Source of the DNA: Rummeliibacillus suwonensis
Lineage (GTDB): Bacteria; Bacillota; Bacilli; Bacillales_A; Planococcaceae
DNA: 64,000 nt
Direction: 5' to 3'
Assembly (NCBI RefSeq): GCF_007896435.1
Contig: NZ_VCBL01000001.1
Location: 835,345 to 899,344, forward strand
Shown piece by piece: positions 54,313 to 63,138 of this stretch. Positions within the stretch are counted from its first letter, which is position 1, and every line of letters starts with the position of its first letter. Below the pieces are notes generated by a model that was not told the origin of the DNA, searched no databases, and was given only the letters and a program-made list of their open reading frames with translations. A program made the translations under genes and the position numbers.

Positions 54313-55977
54313 ATGGGGCTTTCTGCAAGAAAAAGATTAGGGGATCTGCTCGTTGAAGCAGGGGCGATCACTCAGCAACAGCTTGATTTTGCATTGGCAA
54401 ATAAACCAAAAGCCGAAAAACTAGGTGACTTTTTAATCAGCGAAAATTTATTGACAGAGCAACAACTTATTGAAGTACTAGAATTTCAATTAGGGGTCCC
54501 GCATATTAGCATTAGTCAATTTATGATCGACCCAGAGTTGGTGCAATTATTGCCCAAGGATTTAGCAAAACGATCACTTATCATGCCGCTTACACGTGAA
54601 AAAAACAAATTATTGATCGCAATGGCAGACCCTATGGATTATTTTGCGATTGAAGAGGTTCGTATGGCGACTGGCTGCCAGATCGAAACATGTATCGCTA
54701 CAAAGGATGATCTAAAACGTGCCATTAGCAAATATTACGATTTGCAAGAAACAATGGACGCAGCGCTCAATGATTTGATGCCGGCAGAAAATAGCGACGA
54801 AACAGAAATATTAGATGATGACTCACCTATTGTCAAATTAGTCAATCAAATTATTTCTAATGCAGTTGTGCAAAGAGCCAGTGATATCCACTTCGATCCA
54901 CAAGAAACAGAATTCCGCATTCGTTATCGGATCGACGGTGTTTTAAGAACAGAGCGTTCACTTCCAAAGAATATGCAAAATATGGTCATTGCTCGCATTA
55001 AAATCATGGGCAATCTGAATATCACGGAAAGTCGTTTACCGCAAGATGGACGGATTAAAGCAAACATCAATTTACATCCTGTAGATATTCGATTATCTAC
55101 TTTGCCAACTGTTTATGGAGAAAAAGTGGTGATGCGTGTCCTAGACTTAAATAATTCGCACGGTGATTTAGGAAAATTGGGATTTTCAGAAAATAATTTA
55201 GTTCATTTTAAAGAAATGATCAGTAAGCCGAATGGCATCGTACTGATCACTGGGCCAACAGGTTCTGGTAAATCTTCTACATTGTCGACTGCCTTGACTT
55301 ATTTGAATAGCGAAGAAGTCAATATTATTACAGTAGAAGACCCGGTCGAATATCAATTAGATGGTGTCAATCAAATTCAGGTTCGTGAGGAAATCGGTTT
55401 AACATTTGCCACTGGTTTACGTTCTATTTTGCGTCAGGACCCAGATATTATCATGATTGGTGAAATTCGTGATCTAGAAACAGCACAGATTGCCACAAGA
55501 GCCTCACTAACAGGGCATTTAGTATTAAGTACACTACATACCAATAGTGCTGCGGAATCGATTTCTCGGCTTTTTGATATGGGTATCGAACCATTCCTAT
55601 TATCATCATCAATCGTAGGGGTAGTGGCCCAACGACTTGTGCGTCGTGTTTGTCGAGATTGTGGCGAATACCATGATTTATCGAGTGAAGAACTAGAGAT
55701 ATTTGCCAAACATCATATTCCTATTTCAAAAGTAAAAAGAGGCAAAGGCTGTACCTCTTGCAATAACACAGGGTATCGCGGTCGATTAGCGATCCATGAA
55801 ATCTTAGGCGTAGATGAAGAAGTAAAAGAATTGATTTTGAAAAAGGCTAGTTTGGCGGATATAAAGAGGCATATGTCGAGGAATGGCTATCGGACATTGC
55901 TGGAGGATGGATTATTAAAAGTGGCAGATGGTGTAACGACAACGGAAGAAATATTACGTGTGGCAACAGAAGAGTAG
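54313..55977 (+). CDS. pilB: Type IV pilus assembly ATPase PilB
   Basis: About 554 residues. ATG 54313 (MGLSARKRLGDLLVEAG) has the best spacing from GAGGTG; ATG 54310 is possible. MshEN/GspE N-terminal domain about 1-150, then the motor: Walker A GPTGSGKSSTL, Asp box, Walker B IIMIGEIRDLETAQI, His box THLxT-type TGHLVLSTLHTNSA. The tetracysteine zinc site CRDCGEYHD...CTSCNNTG is complete, typical of extension motors. It powers pilus extension with PilC. Followed 11 bases later by pilT. Confidence 0.97.
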   Translation: MGLSARKRLGDLLVEAGAITQQQLDFALANKPKAEKLGDFLISENLLTEQQLIEVLEFQLGVPHISISQFMIDPELVQLLPKDLAKRSLIMPLTREKNKLLIAMADPMDYFAIEEVRMATGCQIETCIATKDDLKRAISKYYDLQETMDAALNDLMPAENSDETEILDDDSPIVKLVNQIISNAVVQRASDIHFDPQETEFRIRYRIDGVLRTERSLPKNMQNMVIARIKIMGNLNITESRLPQDGRIKANINLHPVDIRLSTLPTVYGEKVVMRVLDLNNSHGDLGKLGFSENNLVHFKEMISKPNGIVLITGPTGSGKSSTLSTALTYLNSEEVNIITVEDPVEYQLDGVNQIQVREEIGLTFATGLRSILRQDPDIIMIGEIRDLETAQIATRASLTGHLVLSTLHTNSAAESISRLFDMGIEPFLLSSSIVGVVAQRLVRRVCRDCGEYHDLSSEELEIFAKHHIPISKVKRGKGCTSCNNTGYRGRLAIHEILGVDEEVKELILKKASLADIKRHMSRNGYRTLLEDGLLKVADGVTTTEEILRVATEE

Positions 55978-55988
55978 GGTGTGAAAAA

Positions 55989-57032
55989 ATGACAGTATCC
56001 ATAGTAGAATTACTAACTTATGCAGATGACAAAGACGCTTCAGATTTGCATGCAACAGTGGGGGTTCCTCCATACTATCGAATTAATGGTCAGCTAATGC
56101 CGCATGGAGAAGAAAAGTTAACACCTGCTGATTTAGAACAAATGGTTCGTGAGGTGTTGCCATCCCATCGTATGGAAGAATTTGAAACGAAGGGTGAGGT
56201 GGATTTTAACTATTCATTACCGGGAAGATGTCGTTTTCGTATGAATGCTTACCATCAGCGCAACAGTTGCACGATAGCGGCCCGTAAAATTACTGCGGAA
56301 ATACCAACGATTGAGCAGCTTGGAATGCCGGAAGTGCTGAAAAGCCTATGTCAAAAACCACAAGGCTTGATCCTTGTCACAGGACCAACGGGTTCAGGTA
56401 AATCGACCACTTTAGCGGCGATGATCAATGATATCAACGACCATCAAGCCAAACATATCATCACACTAGAGGACCCGATCGAGTATTTGCATAAGCATAA
56501 AAAATCAATTGTCAACCAGCGAGAGGTAGGTTCTGATACGAAAAGCTTTGCCAATGGTTTACGTGCTGCCCTTCGTCAAGATCCTGACATTATTCTAGTA
56601 GGAGAAATGCGAGATTTAGAGACGATTTCGACAGCTATTACAGCGGCTGAAACAGGGCATTTGGTGATGGCGACCTTACATACCAGTAGTGCACCTACTA
56701 CGATCGATCGTATTATCGATGTTTTTCCACCACATCAGCAAGGACAGATTCGTATTCAGTTAGCCAATGTACTACAAGGGATCATTTCACAACGTTTATT
56801 TAAACGGATAGACAAGCCGGGGCGTATTGCAGCGACAGAGATTTTAGTCCATACGCCATCTGTTGCGAATTTGATCCGCAACGACAAAGTTCACCAGTTG
56901 ACGAATATTATGCAAACGAATCGTGCACTTGGTATGCATACGATTGATCATTCGATTCAACAGCTGCTTACCCAAAGGATCATTGACTATGAAACTGCGC
57001 GACTTTATATGAATGCAGGTGATCTTGCATGA
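55989..57032 (+). CDS. pilT: Type IV pilus retraction ATPase PilT
   Basis: 347 residues. Walker A GPTGSGKSTTLAAM, Walker B DIILVGEMRDLETI, His box GHLVMATLHTSSA, and the C-terminal AIRNLIRE-type motif in TPSVANLIRNDKVHQL. No zinc site, as expected for PilT. Its presence indicates a retractile pilus, so twitching motility, surface sensing or DNA uptake are possible. A 4-base ATGA overlap leads into pilC. Confidence 0.97.
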   Translation: MTVSIVELLTYADDKDASDLHATVGVPPYYRINGQLMPHGEEKLTPADLEQMVREVLPSHRMEEFETKGEVDFNYSLPGRCRFRMNAYHQRNSCTIAARKITAEIPTIEQLGMPEVLKSLCQKPQGLILVTGPTGSGKSTTLAAMINDINDHQAKHIITLEDPIEYLHKHKKSIVNQREVGSDTKSFANGLRAALRQDPDIILVGEMRDLETISTAITAAETGHLVMATLHTSSAPTTIDRIIDVFPPHQQGQIRIQLANVLQGIISQRLFKRIDKPGRIAATEILVHTPSVANLIRNDKVHQLTNIMQTNRALGMHTIDHSIQQLLTQRIIDYETARLYMNAGDLA

Positions 57033-58234
57033 CAGTCTTTCGCTTTACAGGTCGAACTTTGCAGGGAACGATGGAAAAAGGCACGATTGAAGCGATGTCC
57101 AAGCAGCAAGCGATGAAAAAACTGCGTGATAAAGGCATCAATCCACGCCAAATTGAAGAATCCAAAAGTATCTTTCATAAAGATTTAACGCTTGGAAGAG
57201 CAATCAAAAATGAGGATTTTGTCATCTATTGTCGTCAATTCTCCACGCTGATTCGTGCGGGTATTTCCATTGTGGAGGCGACGCATATTTTAGGCGAGCA
57301 AACATCCAGTAAAGGCTTGAAAAAAGCATTGAATGGTGTAGAGGAAGACTTACGTTCAGGGATCGCCTTTTCAGATGCGGCCGCTAAATTTCCAAGGATT
57401 TTTCCAACACTTTTTGTCAATATGATGAGATCTGGAGAAGCCACAGGGAATTTGGACGACACATTAGATCGTATGGCATTTAGCTATGAGAAGTCATTTA
57501 AGTTAAAGAAGAAAATACAGTCGGCGATGGCTTATCCGATGGTGTTATCAATTTTGATCGTTTGCGTCGCCGCTTTTATGCTGATTTGGTTAGTCCCAAA
57601 ATTCACCGCGAACTTTGCGAGTTTTGGGGCGCAATTGCCACCGATCACTTTAATCGTACTAGCCTTTAGCCATGCGCTGAAAAAGTTTTGGTGGATTTTT
57701 TTACTCGTCATCATCATTGTGACGGGCACGTTTATCTATCTTTACAAAAACAATAAGAGATTTCATTTCTATACACATTATGTGCTATTGAAATTACCGA
57801 TTTTTGGGAAAGTTTTTCAAAAATCAGCAATCGCTCGTATGACAAGAACATTAGCCACGCTATTTAGCAGTTCGGTGCCGATTTTAAACGCATTAGTCAT
57901 TGTGGAAAAAATCATCGGCAATCCCGTGATTGAAGATGTGGTAAAAAAATCCAAAACATCGTTAGAGAAAGGGAGCTCACTTGCTGAGCCATTAGAAGCC
58001 AGCTGGGTCTTTCCGCCATTAGTGACGCAAATGGTATCAATCGGCGAGCAAACGGGTTCACTGGACTATATGCTGGAAAAAATCGCGGAGTTTTACGAAG
58101 ATGATGTTGACCGAACCGTTGACTCTTTAAAATCATTGATCGAGCCGATTATGATTATTTTATTGGCAGCGGTCGTCGGCTTTATCATGGCAGCGGTCAT
58201 GCTACCGATGTTTAGTTTATATGAACAAATTTAA
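57029..58234 (+). CDS. pilC: Type IV pilus platform protein PilC
   Basis: 401 residues of the GspF/PilC family, inner membrane platform that couples the ATPases to pilin. Two T2SF domains (about 65-190 and 270-395), each with the FCRQFSTLIRAGISI / MTRTLATLFSSSVPIL type start, and three membrane segments (around 165-190, 215-240, 370-395). Start in the ATGA overlap with pilT. Full length. Confidence 0.96.
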   Translation: MTVFRFTGRTLQGTMEKGTIEAMSKQQAMKKLRDKGINPRQIEESKSIFHKDLTLGRAIKNEDFVIYCRQFSTLIRAGISIVEATHILGEQTSSKGLKKALNGVEEDLRSGIAFSDAAAKFPRIFPTLFVNMMRSGEATGNLDDTLDRMAFSYEKSFKLKKKIQSAMAYPMVLSILIVCVAAFMLIWLVPKFTANFASFGAQLPPITLIVLAFSHALKKFWWIFLLVIIIVTGTFIYLYKNNKRFHFYTHYVLLKLPIFGKVFQKSAIARMTRTLATLFSSSVPILNALVIVEKIIGNPVIEDVVKKSKTSLEKGSSLAEPLEASWVFPPLVTQMVSIGEQTGSLDYMLEKIAEFYEDDVDRTVDSLKSLIEPIMIILLAAVVGFIMAAVMLPMFSLYEQI

Positions 58235-58338
58235 TAGATTCGTATTCTACTTGAAAGGAGGTGAAAGGGAAATTGACGAACGACTCATCAAGAAATTCCC
58301 TGAACAAACAATATACGAACCCTAGAGGAGGAAATAAA

Positions 58339-58782
58339 ATGAAAGCAAAATTTAAAAAATTGATGAAGAATCAAAAAGGTATGACATTGATCGAACTATT
58401 AGCAGTTATCGTAATCATCGCTATTATCGCATTGATTGCTATTCCAGCGATTGCAAATGTTATTCAAAACTCTAAAGATAAAGCTGCATTATCAGATGCT
58501 AGTCAAGTAGTTTCTGCGGCTAAAATTGCAATTTCTGATGGTGCTTGTGGTGATGCAGATGGTACTGGAGCCATTTCATGCGAAAAAAGTGAACTTCAAC
58601 CATTTGTAGATGGACTTACTTTGGCTGATGGCGATAAAGTAGTAAAAGCTAAAAATGGATCTTATTCATTGGTGTTTGCGAGATTACAGGATATAGATTC
58701 ATCCGGTAAGTTTAAAACTGCTAAACCGACTAATGAAACTACTTCAATTGAGTATAGTGTAATAACAGGTCTCATGAAATAG
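58339..58782 (+). CDS. pilA: Major type IV pilin
   Basis: 147 residues from ATG 58339 behind AGAGGAGG; upstream in-frame codons from 58261 are not needed. Short basic leader ending NQKG, then MTLIELLAVIVIIAIIALIA with Glu5, a textbook type IV prepilin. The globular domain has two Cys (DGACGDADG, ISCEKSE) that could form a disulfide. Strong ribosome site, followed by hairpins that likely cut transcription and favour pilin excess. Processed by the prepilin peptidase at 61580-62335. Confidence 0.93.
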   Translation: MKAKFKKLMKNQKGMTLIELLAVIVIIAIIALIAIPAIANVIQNSKDKAALSDASQVVSAAKIAISDGACGDADGTGAISCEKSELQPFVDGLTLADGDKVVKAKNGSYSLVFARLQDIDSSGKFKTAKPTNETTSIEYSVITGLMK

Positions 58783-58783
58783 T

Positions 58784-58817
58784 TTAACAGCAGCTCCAAA
58801 GCTGCTGTTCCCCTTTA
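58784..58817 (+). terminator. Weak terminator or 3' stabilising hairpin after pilA
   Basis: AACAGCAGCT / AGCTGCTGTT with loop CCAA, followed by CCCCTTT rather than a strong T-run. A second hairpin GAAAGCCAGA / TTGGCTTTC follows at about 58832-58881. They may protect pilA mRNA and reduce read-through to pilMNO. Confidence 0.65.
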
Positions 58818-58918
58818 ATCTTTCGTTGAAGAAAGCCAGATTCTGATCATATGTACAATCATTGACCATTTGGCTTTCTCCACCGAAGCATTAAAGCTTT
58901 CGCGTAGGAGGTCTTACA

Positions 58919-59899
58919 ATGTTATTTGGCAAGAAAAAGCGACATGTTTCGCTGGATTATAATGATTTTGGCTTACAGGTATTAACCTATAGTTCAGCTG
59001 ATTTATCACAGGCAAAGGCTTATTCGATTCCACTAGATGAGGGGATTGTCGTGGAAGGGATTATTGAAGATGAATTGGCTTTCTTTGAGCTATTAAAAGA
59101 GCAAGTGAAAAATTGGGGGATTAAAGGGCAGAATGTTCGTTTTTTTGTGCCTGAAAGTACGGTGATGATGAAGTCTATCGATCATCCGAAAGAGTTAGTA
59201 GACAAAAAAGCGATTAAAGAATATGTAGAAATGGAATTAGGTCGTGCGATCCATCTTCCTTTTGAAAATCCTTTGATCGATATATACGACGCAAAACAGG
59301 GAGACGGAAAAGCAACCATTTTTGCGACAAATGCAGAAGAAGTGCAAAAAGTAGTGAGTATTTTAATGGATGCAGGACTAACACCCGCTGTGGCGGATAT
59401 TAAAGTGATTTCGCTTATTCGATTCGTCGATCGCATTTTACCCAATCTAGCGGATACGACATCTCTTATTGTCAATTGGTCGATCAATGAAATATCCTTA
59501 GCGATTTATTCGTTCGGTGAAGTAGAGTTTTTACGTTTCCAAATGATTGAAACGGAGCGCAGTAAATGGCAATCTCGCTATACAGAAGATGGTTTTGAGT
59601 ATGTGTATCAAGATGATATCAGTCATTATCAGATGGCTTTAATGGATTCGATTGCTGAAATCGAACGTATTATTAACTTTTATCGTTTTTCATTGAACAA
59701 GGGTGAAAAAGGTGTTGAGCAAATTGTAGTGATGGGCGATTCACCGGAGCTTTCCTATATTGCGAAAACGATTGAAGGGCAAGGGGCAATACCTGTACAT
59801 ATTTTCACGGATCAAATGATCGCTGATGCGTTTCCCAATTTTAAGTCTTCTCAAGCGAGTTTGATCAGTTTGGCTTTGAAGGAGGATGTAAAGGCATGA
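58919..59899 (+). CDS. pilM: Type IV pilus assembly protein PilM
   Basis: 326 residues, ATG 58919 behind GTAGGAGG. Actin-like ATPase-fold cytoplasmic protein that binds the N-terminus of PilN and links to the PilB motor. The N-terminus GKKKRHVSLDYNDFGLQVL resembles the FtsA/PilM phosphate-1 region; FVPESTVMMKSI and EYVEMELGRAIHLPF are PilM-typical, and QIVVMGDSPELSYIAKTIE fits the adenosine loop. It overlaps pilN by 4 bases. Confidence 0.9.
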   Translation: MLFGKKKRHVSLDYNDFGLQVLTYSSADLSQAKAYSIPLDEGIVVEGIIEDELAFFELLKEQVKNWGIKGQNVRFFVPESTVMMKSIDHPKELVDKKAIKEYVEMELGRAIHLPFENPLIDIYDAKQGDGKATIFATNAEEVQKVVSILMDAGLTPAVADIKVISLIRFVDRILPNLADTTSLIVNWSINEISLAIYSFGEVEFLRFQMIETERSKWQSRYTEDGFEYVYQDDISHYQMALMDSIAEIERIINFYRFSLNKGEKGVEQIVVMGDSPELSYIAKTIEGQGAIPVHIFTDQMIADAFPNFKSSQASLISLALKEDVKA

Positions 59900-60483
59900 T
59901 TCCTGATATTAACCTCTTACCCAAAGTAGAAAAAAGAGCATCCAAAAATTCAATATGGTTATTAGCGATGATCATCGTTGTCCTGTTAGCTATCATATTT
60001 GGTATTTATTATGCTTCCCTCAGAAGTGATGTGAAAGCTTTGGATGCGCAGCAACAGGCATTATCCAATGAAATCAATGCCTATCAAAAACAAATCGATC
60101 GTTTTCAAAAGGAATCACAAGGTTCTTTTGATCAATCGGTCAAATATGTAGAATCCGTTTCCTATCCTGTCACACCGATTATTGATAGTATTGAAAGTCA
60201 TCTTCAATCCTATGAAAAGCTGACAGATCTTACATATGGCGAAGCAGGTGTAACGATAACAGCCGATTTTGAAACATTACATGGTGTGTCAACGTATGTT
60301 CAAAATCTGTTGACAGATCCTTTATATACGGATGTACAAGTAACATCTATCACATCCTTTGAACCGGATAAGAAGGAATACCAAGAAGCGACTCCAAATG
60401 ATCGATTGGTCCCCCGCTATACGGCTACGATCCAATTAACGGTCAATCAAGTAAAACTATTAGCGGAAGGTGAAAGACCATGA
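59896..60483 (+). CDS. pilN: Type IV pilus assembly protein PilN
   Basis: 195 residues. It starts with the short cytoplasmic MIPDINLLPKVEKR, the conserved PilN motif (INLLP) that docks into PilM. One membrane segment (WLLAMIIVVLLAIIFGIYYA), a coiled coil (SDVKALDAQQQALSNEINAY) and a small ferredoxin-like domain follow. Overlaps with both neighbours (4 bases) support a PilM-N-O alignment complex. Confidence 0.93.
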   Translation: MIPDINLLPKVEKRASKNSIWLLAMIIVVLLAIIFGIYYASLRSDVKALDAQQQALSNEINAYQKQIDRFQKESQGSFDQSVKYVESVSYPVTPIIDSIESHLQSYEKLTDLTYGEAGVTITADFETLHGVSTYVQNLLTDPLYTDVQVTSITSFEPDKKEYQEATPNDRLVPRYTATIQLTVNQVKLLAEGERP

Positions 60484-61313
60484 ATTCATTAGGAAGCAAT
60501 AAAAAGATGACGATCTTTCTTATGGTTGCATTGGTACTCGTTGTTGTTTTCGCCCTTTTTTACTATGTGATTTATCCGAAAATAGAAGAAAAGGATTCAT
60601 TGCAGCTTCAGCTATCAAGTTCACAATCGGAGTCGAAACAATTAGAGAAACAGCTAGAAACACTTCAATCGAACCAACAGGCTGAACAAAAAAGTACTGC
60701 TGAACTGAAGATGAAAGTACCTACAAGCCGTGAGCTGAATCATTTGATCGATTCGATTGAACAAATAGAATCCGTCAGCAATACCGATGTAACAGAGGTA
60801 GCCTTTAATAATTATGATGCGACTGTAAAAGAAACACTTAAAACAGATGAGCAAGAAGATAAAAATAAGCAAACAGAGCAAGCGAATGGAGCGAACTCTT
60901 CAGCTGATTCGGCGGCATCTACTGATACAACACAGGCTAAAGACGAAAATACAGATTCAAACGATCAAAATAATGCTTCTCAAACATCAGATGAACAAAA
61001 CAATGATGAAGAAAAAACAGCACCTATTTCACCAATCGCATCGAGTAGTCTGCCAGATACATTAAAATTAGTCACGATGAATGTCACAGTGGCGGCAATG
61101 GATAAAAAAGAAATAAAAAATTTTTTAAAGGAAATCGAGCTTTTGCCTCGAATTATGCGTATCGACTCTGTTTCTTATGCAACCCCCAATACAGAAGTAA
61201 CAGGGACAACGGATGGATCACAAGAAGATTCTTCAAAAGAAAAATTGCAAGCCACCATACAACTAACCACTTTCTACTATGTCGGTCAGCTGGATGATCA
61301 AAAAGAAAAGTAA
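60480..61313 (+). CDS. pilO: PilO-like alignment protein with acidic linker
   Basis: 277 residues. Single membrane segment near the N-terminus (MTIFLMVALVLVVVFALFYYV), coiled coil (about 40-85), then an unusual low-complexity linker of about 60 residues rich in Asp, Glu, Asn, Gln, Ser and Thr (about 125-190), and a C-terminal ferredoxin-like domain (VTMNVTVAAMDKKEIKNFLKEI). Topology and position after pilN make it the PilO partner. The linker is longer than in proteobacterial PilO and may span the thick wall. Operon end, followed by a terminator. Confidence 0.85.
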   Translation: MNSLGSNKKMTIFLMVALVLVVVFALFYYVIYPKIEEKDSLQLQLSSSQSESKQLEKQLETLQSNQQAEQKSTAELKMKVPTSRELNHLIDSIEQIESVSNTDVTEVAFNNYDATVKETLKTDEQEDKNKQTEQANGANSSADSAASTDTTQAKDENTDSNDQNNASQTSDEQNNDEEKTAPISPIASSSLPDTLKLVTMNVTVAAMDKKEIKNFLKEIELLPRIMRIDSVSYATPNTEVTGTTDGSQEDSSKEKLQATIQLTTFYYVGQLDDQKEK

Positions 61314-61323
61314 GGAGAACTGA

Positions 61324-61374
61324 GGCAGTGAATCCCCATCATAGCCAAATGCTAGGGATGACTGCCTTTTATCC
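61324..61374 (+). terminator. Intrinsic terminator after pilO, with a fragment of the structured repeat behind it
   Basis: Stem GGCAGTGAATCCC / GGGATGACTGCC, then TTTTAT. The T-run continues into TTATCCCGC, the start sequence of the intergenic repeat family, of which about 30-80 bp remain recognisable (to about 61400). Confidence 0.78.
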
Positions 61375-61579
61375 CGCAGTAGTGGGTAAGTAGTAAAACT
61401 TCATATCATATGTGTTGATTAGGCAGAGCAAGTCGTAGCGGAAATCAACGAATTCTTCCTATTCAGTGGACAAGATTGGATAATTAACACAACTAACCTC
61501 ATATCAAAAATCAAGTAAACTTTCATAAGTGTATTTGAATTGGTCATAGAACATTTTAGATGAAATAGAGGTGAATCAA

Positions 61580-62335
61580 ATGGAAATTGTTTATCTAATA
61601 TTTTGGATGATACTGGGTCTCGTATTCGGCTCCTTTTTTAATGTGGTCGGATTACGAGTTTCCAAAGGCGAGTCGATCGTGACGCCACCATCCCATTGTG
61701 ATCAATGCAATAGGAGATTGACGGCTATTGATCTGGTTCCTGTGCTTTCCTATATCTTCTTAGGTGGAAAATGCAGAACCTGCGGAGCAAGGATAGGGTT
61801 TTTTTATCCGTTGATGGAATTATTGACTGGTGTGTTATATGGCTTAGCCTATTGGCATTTTGGCTTTACAGTAGAATTCATCGTAGCAATTTTGTTTATT
61901 TCATTGCTTGCCATTATTACAGTTTCAGATATTGTGTATATGTTAATCCCGGATAAAATTTTACTGCCTTTTGCATGTGTATTTATTATTTTAAGGATTT
62001 TTTCTCCTTTAAATCCATGGTGGGATGCCTTTATCGGTGCTGCTATTGGATTTGGTATTTTATTTCTGATTGCGGTTGTGTCGAAAGGTGGAATGGGTGG
62101 TGGCGATATTAAGTTATTTTTCGTCATCGGTCTTATTTTAGGCTTTAAGCTAACGATTGTTGCATTGTTTATATCATCTATCATTGGTTTAATAGCGGGT
62201 ATTATACAACTTCTATGGCAAAAGAAAGGGCGTAAACATCCAATTCCATTTGGACCTTGGATTGCATTGGGAAGTACGATCACTTATTTTTATGGTTTGA
62301 AAATACTCGAATGGTATACCAATTTGTTATTTTAA
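61580..62335 (+). CDS. comC: Prepilin peptidase (PilD/ComC family)
   Basis: 251 residues, ATG 61580 with GAGGTGA upstream. Membrane aspartic protease that cleaves and methylates prepilins. N-terminal domain with the zinc/methylase cysteines CDQCNRR and CRTCGAR (both pairs present), then eight membrane segments. Catalytic aspartates: TVSDIVYMLIPD and GGGDIKLF. This is the folC-comC position of B. subtilis, where ComC processes competence pseudopilins. Here it should serve all seven prepilins of the window. Confidence 0.95.
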   Translation: MEIVYLIFWMILGLVFGSFFNVVGLRVSKGESIVTPPSHCDQCNRRLTAIDLVPVLSYIFLGGKCRTCGARIGFFYPLMELLTGVLYGLAYWHFGFTVEFIVAILFISLLAIITVSDIVYMLIPDKILLPFACVFIILRIFSPLNPWWDAFIGAAIGFGILFLIAVVSKGGMGGGDIKLFFVIGLILGFKLTIVALFISSIIGLIAGIIQLLWQKKGRKHPIPFGPWIALGSTITYFYGLKILEWYTNLLF

Positions 62336-62349
62336 CAAGAAAACTTTTT

Positions 62350-62383
62350 AGGGCGAGACGACAGCAGTCTCGTCTTTTTTTAT
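62350..62383 (+). terminator. Intrinsic terminator after the prepilin peptidase gene
   Basis: Stem GGGCGAGAC / GTCTCGTCT with loop GACAGCA, followed by TTTTTTT. Confidence 0.9.
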
Positions 62384-62422
62384 GTCTATTCTGCTACGGT
62401 ATTGAATAGGGGTGATGTCGTT

Positions 62423-63043
62423 ATGAAATTAAAGCGCAACAAAGAGGAAAAACAATTTCTATTAGCTGCGGTCATTCATGGTGTAATGATTGGGGCTGCG
62501 GGGGTACTATTATTTTTCTTTATATTACAGGCGGTTGAGAAAAAAGATGGGGCTTCTGACAAAGTATTACCTGTCAATTTACCAAAAAGTACAAAGGTGG
62601 AAAGTAAATCAGTGCCATTCTATGCGATGCAATACGGTGTCTATTCTTCGTCGCAGGCGGCTTCTGATTTTCTAGCAGGGCATCCGGAATATGAGAGTGT
62701 AGCTATCATACCTGCCGATAAGCAATTCTATCTTTGGGGAGCGATTAGTACTAGTGAAAAGAAGATCAAGTCGATTGTTACAAAAGATTCCTTTGTAAAG
62801 CCTTTTCGTCTGAGTGGTGCTGCATGTGAAGAAAAAGGGCTCAAAAGTATACCACAATTGCTAGAAGTGAGCAAAGTAGCGAAATTAAATAGTAGCGATT
62901 CTCAATCTAAACTCGCTGCACCTGTTGATTGGAAGGCGGCGGTTGCAGATGCGACAAAGGCTTCGGATAAATTGGAACTCGTCAAATTAATGCTTTTGGA
63001 GCATTATGTATCGCAAAATGACTGTTTGAAAATCGAATTTTGA
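62423..63043 (+). CDS. SpoIIB-like membrane protein with SPOR-type domain
   Basis: 206 residues from ATG 62423, 7 bases after AGGGGTGAT. Basic cytoplasmic start, one membrane segment (AVIHGVMIGAAGVLLFFFI), then an extracytoplasmic domain whose YAMQYGVYSSSQAASDFLAG resembles the first strand-helix of a SPOR domain (binds denuded glycan strands). In B. subtilis spoIIB occupies this place between comC and maf, is longer, and helps septal wall degradation during engulfment. The assignment rests on position, topology and the SPOR-like motif. A role in vegetative septation would also fit. Confidence 0.62.
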   Translation: MKLKRNKEEKQFLLAAVIHGVMIGAAGVLLFFFILQAVEKKDGASDKVLPVNLPKSTKVESKSVPFYAMQYGVYSSSQAASDFLAGHPEYESVAIIPADKQFYLWGAISTSEKKIKSIVTKDSFVKPFRLSGAACEEKGLKSIPQLLEVSKVAKLNSSDSQSKLAAPVDWKAAVADATKASDKLELVKLMLLEHYVSQNDCLKIEF

Positions 63044-63138
63044 TAGAAAAAAAGTATGCAAAATTTAGTTTCTCTTATTTTTTCTGATTTCCCTAATTTT
63101 TACTTTTATATTATGATGTTTAAAAAAGGAGTGATTAT

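Noticed and set aside
58261-58338. 26-codon N-terminal extension of the major pilin
   Set aside because: ATG 58339 has a strong ribosome site and gives the short basic leader typical of type IV prepilins.
61849-62283. 144-codon antisense frame opposite the prepilin peptidase gene
   Set aside because: Shadow of a membrane-protein gene, no ribosome site or homologous pattern.
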